Source: Candidatus Nealsoniibacteriota bacterium
GTDB taxonomy: Bacteria > Patescibacteriota > Minisyncoccia > Minisyncoccales > CSSED10-335
Assembly: GCA_003557585.1 (NCBI GenBank)
Contig: PWOE01000004.1
Location: 1 to 6,778 of the forward strand
Length of the DNA: 6,778 nucleotides
Direction: 5' to 3'
Position numbers and translations under genes: made by a program. Positions within the stretch are counted from its first letter, which is position 1. Each line of letters begins with the position of its first letter. The notes under the pieces are model-generated. The model saw nothing but the letters and a program-made list of their open reading frames with translations, did no database searches and was not told the DNA's origin. Shown here piece by piece: positions 1-4,000 of the stretch.

Positions 1-770
1 ACACCGTAAGGGACGGGCAAGCGGACGAACGTCCCGGCGGCGGGGCGGGCGAACGGGACGGGCGCATGTTCAGTCGACAGGGCCCCATACGTTCCATCGG
101 CGAACTGGGCTATCTGCTGTTTACTGCGGAGCGGCCCTGGGAAACCATTCGGCTATTGGAGCCCGATCCTCACGGAACGTCCCGGGTTCTGGACCTCTTC
201 ACGGCGCATACCAACACGATTCGGAGGGGCCTTGTAAATATCAATAGCCGGCAGACCAATGCCCTGATGGCGGCTTTATGGAAGATGCCGATTGAGGAGT
301 ATCCTACGGATGAGATCACTGATCCGAATACAGTGGTGGTTCCCGTAGCGCGCCAGTTGGCTGAGACCATCATTTCCCACACGCGGGATGAACCGATACA
401 TAATCTTTCTCAATTGAAAGATGTGCTTCCTCATGCTGACTTGGAAAACATTTTTTTGCCCCGTGGCTTCGATGTGAGAAATAACAAGTTTCTGAAAGAG
501 AGTGTTGTGCGCAACAGTATCGGTTTGTTGGGTACCCGGCACAACCTTTTCACGGTCTTTGTTGCCGCGCGCACGTACACGGATGAATATGACCCGAACA
601 ACGCCGGTCATACTGCTAACCGGGACGATTACATGCTGGCGGACCAGCGGGCCGTGGCCGTTGTCTGGAGGGATCCCTTTCAAACACGGGACAGCGCTGG
701 GAACGATACCTTTCAAAGCTGGATCCAGTATTATCATTGGATAACCGTCGTGTTGGACGAGGAACAATAA
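1..770 (+). CDS. Pseudopilin-associated (GspK-like / Verru_Chthon cassette A-like) protein, C-terminal part, 5' end outside window
   Basis: The frame is open from the first complete codon at base 3 to TAA at 768-770, giving 255 visible residues. ATG at 66 is the first methionine, but it has no convincing ribosome binding site and the frame continues upstream, so I treat it as internal. The first 21 residues are a Gly/Asp/Arg/Glu-rich linker. Next comes a folded part with 'IGELGYL', 'PWETIRL' and 'VLDLFT' motifs, then 'LVNINSRQTNALMAAL' (231-278), which resembles the 'NINTA' segment of GspK-type minor pseudopilins. After that are 'LSQLKDVL', 'VVRNSIGLLGTRHNLFTVFV' (504-563), and a C-terminal 'DQRAVAVVWRDPF' strand pair. 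This order resembles the C-terminal ends of long pseudopilin-like proteins of Verrucomicrobiota, which have an N-terminal prepilin signal and are thought to act in type II secretion or type IV pilus-like systems. That prepilin end is not in the window. The family call is from memory of motifs; 'hypothetical protein' is the cautious alternative. Confidence 0.6.
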   Translation, partial: TVRDGQADERPGGGAGERDGRMFSRQGPIRSIGELGYLLFTAERPWETIRLLEPDPHGTSRVLDLFTAHTNTIRRGLVNINSRQTNALMAALWKMPIEEYPTDEITDPNTVVVPVARQLAETIISHTRDEPIHNLSQLKDVLPHADLENIFLPRGFDVRNNKFLKESVVRNSIGLLGTRHNLFTVFVAARTYTDEYDPNNAGHTANRDDYMLADQRAVAVVWRDPFQTRDSAGNDTFQSWIQYYHWITVVLDEEQ

Positions 771-797
771 ACCGCGCAATGCTTACGGGAGACAGTA

Positions 798-819
798 GGT
801 CGGGCATCCCTGCCTGACT
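798..819 (+). terminator. Imperfect stem-loop after the first gene, possible terminator or dispersed palindrome
   Basis: GTCGGGCA (799-806) pairs with TGCCTGAC (811-818) around a TCCC loop. There are eight pairs including one G-U, and one further G-U pair is possible outside. It lies 28 bases after the stop codon of the first gene and upstream of the next promoter, which suits transcript end formation or mRNA 3' protection. No run of T follows, so it is not a standard Rho-independent terminator. It could instead be a copy of a dispersed GC-rich palindromic repeat. Confidence 0.35.
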
Positions 820-900
820 ATGGTCGGAGCAAGGAAGGGAACACGCCAGAGCCCTCATTCACGCACCCCCCAAAATCCGGGTTCCAAAGTGTAACGTTTT

Positions 901-930
901 TTGACAATGTCCGACTTTACAGTGTATAGT
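901..930 (+). promoter_or_regulatory. Sigma70-type promoter for the giant secreted protein
   Basis: A perfect -35 box TTGACA (901-906) is separated by 18 bases from TATAGT (925-930), which matches the -10 consensus at five of six positions. A T run (897-902) leads into the -35 box. Transcription would begin near 936-938, leaving a leader of about 42 bases before the TTG start at 979. Its position in the gap between the genes argues that the giant gene has its own transcript and does not depend only on read-through from the gene before it. Confidence 0.7.
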
Positions 931-966
931 CTGGTATGGGGGTGCAGATGCGAAGAGTACTCATAT

Positions 967-972
967 AAGGGG
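967..972 (+). promoter_or_regulatory. Ribosome binding site that supports the TTG start
   Basis: AAGGGG is purine-rich and Shine-Dalgarno-like. It is followed by six bases (ACGCAT) and then TTG at 979. It is the best-spaced ribosome binding site in the region and is the main reason for choosing TTG over GTG at 991 or ATG at 907. Confidence 0.6.
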
Positions 973-978
973 ACGCAT

Positions 979-1053
979 TTGAATCGACATGTGTCAGTGT
1001 GTGGTTTCTTTCTTGCCGGTTTTTTCGTTGTGGCTACAGCTGTGGCGTCGGCC
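979..1053 (+). other. Sec signal peptide (residues 1-25)
   Basis: The N-terminus has a short basic stretch (Asn2-Arg3-His4), then a hydrophobic core 'GFFLAGFFVVATAV' and an Ala-Ser-Ala signal peptidase I site at residues 23-25. The mature protein would start with Asp26. Cys8 is not in a lipobox because Val precedes it, so a lipoprotein is unlikely. Confidence 0.85.
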
Positions 1054-4000
1054 GATTTTGACAGTTATTATGATGAAATCAACATTGCCGGTTCGTTCAA
1101 CGACTGGGACACAACCAGTCATAAGTTGGACCTCATAGCTGATCACATTTGGCGTGGGGATTTCACGATCACGAATTCCGTGTTTGCATTCAAATTCGTG
1201 GCTGGGGATTGGTCTATCAGGAATTGGGGTCATGATAACCCAAACGAGAACAATGCGTTGCCGATTGCCGGGTTGGGAGAGTGGGACGGACCCGACACGT
1301 GGATAAACAACCCCACGGCCAATACCACCATTCGTTTTTATTTCAATGACGCAACCGGCTCATACAGCGTGTTTCTCGTCAATAACCTATTTGCGAATCT
1401 ACTTTACAACACAAGTTTTGAGACCCAGGGTACGGCGGCCGGGCGCGCCCGCTACTGGCAATGGGGGGTGCCCTCGCCGCACGGTGATTCCTGGGGAAGC
1501 GCAGTGCGGTCGGGCCCCGATGCCACAGCGGCAAGAAGCGGGGACTGGATTGTTTCCATCCTAGGCACCAATTTGGGAAGCGAGGATTACGGCGGCGTGT
1601 GGCAGGAGGCGCCTGCGGAATCGGGTATTACCTATGAGGGATCCGCGTATTTCAGGGCGCCCACCAACTGGACGGCGCAGGTCCAGGAGATCAAACTTGA
1701 ATTCTATCGCCATGATTTCGGTCCAGCGCTTGCCCAGTATTCCGCGGCGCTGTCTGGTCTGACGACAGATTGGAAACAGTACACCGTTCAGGGGGAAGCC
1801 CCGCCCGGAACAGCGTGGGCGCGCATCATAATCAATGTCGAGCGGTCCGGCGAATCGGGTGCTTTGCATGTGGACGATGTGTCGCTTGTGGGTTTGAGCC
1901 CGAGACGAACGCAGGATTTTGATGCCTGGTTCAGTGCCGTCACCGACGGCTGTTACCTGTTTGCCGATTGGTCCATGTGTACGGGGAAAGTGGTTTCCAC
2001 CTATATGTATGAGGAGGAGGAGATCCCGCTGGCCCGTTCGGGCCTGGCCGCCAGCCTGTCCGCCGAAGGTTCCTACGTGCGCACTCCACGTTTGCAGACC
2101 GGCGTCGGCATGATTTCATTCTACTACCGCCACGGATATCAGGGCGATCCGGGAGATGGGCCGGATGAACCGGTGCATCTCTCCGTCGAGGTTTCGCCGA
2201 CCGGCGACTTCTGGGAAGAAGTGGCAACGCGTTCCAATATTTACAACACCGTCTATAACCGGCTCGATGTATTTCAATTCAGGGATTCCGCATACTTTGT
2301 GCGCATTCGCCATAAGGGCGGCAGTACAAACCGCCTGCTCCTTGACAATGTATCCATTGCCCTGCCCGTGGCCCAGCCGCGATTCATGCATTTTGACGCG
2401 TGGGATGCGTCTGCGACGAATGTGGGTTGCCACACGTTTCTCAATTGGCAGGTCTGTACCGGGATCGTGTCAAGCGCGATCGCGAAATCCGGTAAAGCTG
2501 CCCAAATCTTTGGAGACGACAATGACAGTAATTACCTGCTTACGCCCAAGTTTGAGGACGGGTACGGCGCCATCAGTTTTTCGTATCGGCGCGGATTCAG
2601 CGGCGTTAATACCGTGGGATTGAGCCTGGAAGCCTCTACGAATGGAGCGGACTGGACGGTTTTGGACACCATTTCCAATATTGATTCCCTGTTGTGGAAG
2701 GACTATTCCGCTTTCTATGTTCAAACAACGCCGCATTACATCCGCATTCGCAATATCCGTGAAACCAATGTATTGGAGAATCTGAACGAATTCATTGTCG
2801 AAGGATTTGATGATGGGGCAACGCCGCCGCCCGGCTGGGAATTCAATGAGATTGGTGAATACTGGGGTGAGGGCAGTTATGGAGAAGCTCCGCCGTCGAT
2901 TGCTCTTAATCAGGACGGTTCGTATGTCATCACCCCGGAGATCCTTAATCCTACCAATGCCACCTTTATGCTGAAGGGCCAGGGCTCCAGCAGGCCGGAA
3001 AACTCTTTCGAAGTGGAAGGTTTTATAGCCGGCAATTGGCAACAACTCGCCATGTACAGCAACATTTCGATGAACAGGGTGACCAAACAATTATCTCTTT
3101 CCCAGAACATTACTCAACTCCGCTTTACCTACCATAAACCCGAATCGGGCATGAACGTGGCTTTTGACGATCTGATTGTTACGGGGGAGGGCACGGCTGG
3201 CGACCCTGGTGCGGCCCAGGTGCTGGTTCTCGACGATGTGAATATAGGCTATCCGGTTGAGTATCCCAACCAGAACTTTGATTCCTGGCCAACCAAGGAT
3301 AACTATGCCATCGGAACCACCCGTCATCAGGGCTGGAGGCTGAACGGCAGCATCATTGTCAATGCCGAGAAGGCTTATGCGGGTCAGGCCGCACGTCTAT
3401 TGCGACTTGGCATCGGGGGCGAGGACGGATATTTCGTGGATTTTGAATCGGAAACCAGCTCATTTGTGAGTGGCAGTACGGGGTATCCGCTGGGCATATA
3501 TACCTTGGGAGGCTTAAACTGGCAGATCGGTCCGCAGGCGCTTATTCGTGGAGACGCCGGCGACATGAAGTTTGGCCAGCGTTCGGTACGATTAAGACTG
3601 GATGGCGGGGTGTATGGATCCATCACGATGCTGGAAGACAAGACCAATGGGATTGGAACCATATCGTTCTATTATGCGCGTGCCAATTTCGCCAACGATC
3701 GCACCCCGACAGCGCCGTCCTTTGTAGTGGAATACAGCACTGACGGGGGTGATGACTGGGTCCAGGCGGGCGGCGAAACAAGTTTGGACGGCGTGGACGA
3801 ATTAACCCCTTTTTCAGCGGTTGTTAATGTGGCGGGCAATGCCCGCATTCGGATTCGCCAAACAGCCGGCACGGCCGCGCGCCGATGGAATGTTGATGAT
3901 ATCATGATCACCGATTACGATCCTTCCCCTGGTCCCGGTGACGATGATCCCTATATCATATCGCACTTCTTCCCTGCGGGAATCGGCCCGATATCGTTCA

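Noticed and set aside
276..779. Minus-strand open frame of 167 codons over the first gene
   Set aside because: The plus-strand frame has coherent conserved-looking motifs. The antisense frame is a shadow without a promoter or binding site of its own.
890..921. TGTAA ... TTACA inverted repeat around the -35 box as an operator
   Set aside because: The arms are only five bases long, 22 bases apart, and the flanking bases do not extend the symmetry. Chance is likely.
907..978. In-frame ATG at 907 as the start of the giant protein
   Set aside because: It lies directly behind the -35 box and upstream of the -10 box, so it would not be on the transcript from this promoter. It has no ribosome binding site and would place a long polar segment before the signal peptide.
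991..993. GTG at 991 as an alternative start
   Set aside because: No purine-rich site lies at the right distance, and it would remove the Arg/His residues that form the basic end of the signal peptide.
988..1002. Lipoprotein signal at Cys8
   Set aside because: The residues before the cysteine are Val-Ser-Val, with no small residue at -1. The cysteine is also before, not after, the hydrophobic core.
2470..3090. Minus-strand open frame of 206 codons
   Set aside because: It lies wholly opposite the giant gene, whose domains continue through the region without a break. Its translation shows no recognisable domain.
2773..3216. Frameshift or assembly break as the reason modules B and D1 look split
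   Set aside because: The frame stays open without a change of phase, both inserted segments are complete modules, and the second halves resume with fitting motifs. Real domain nesting is more likely than an error.
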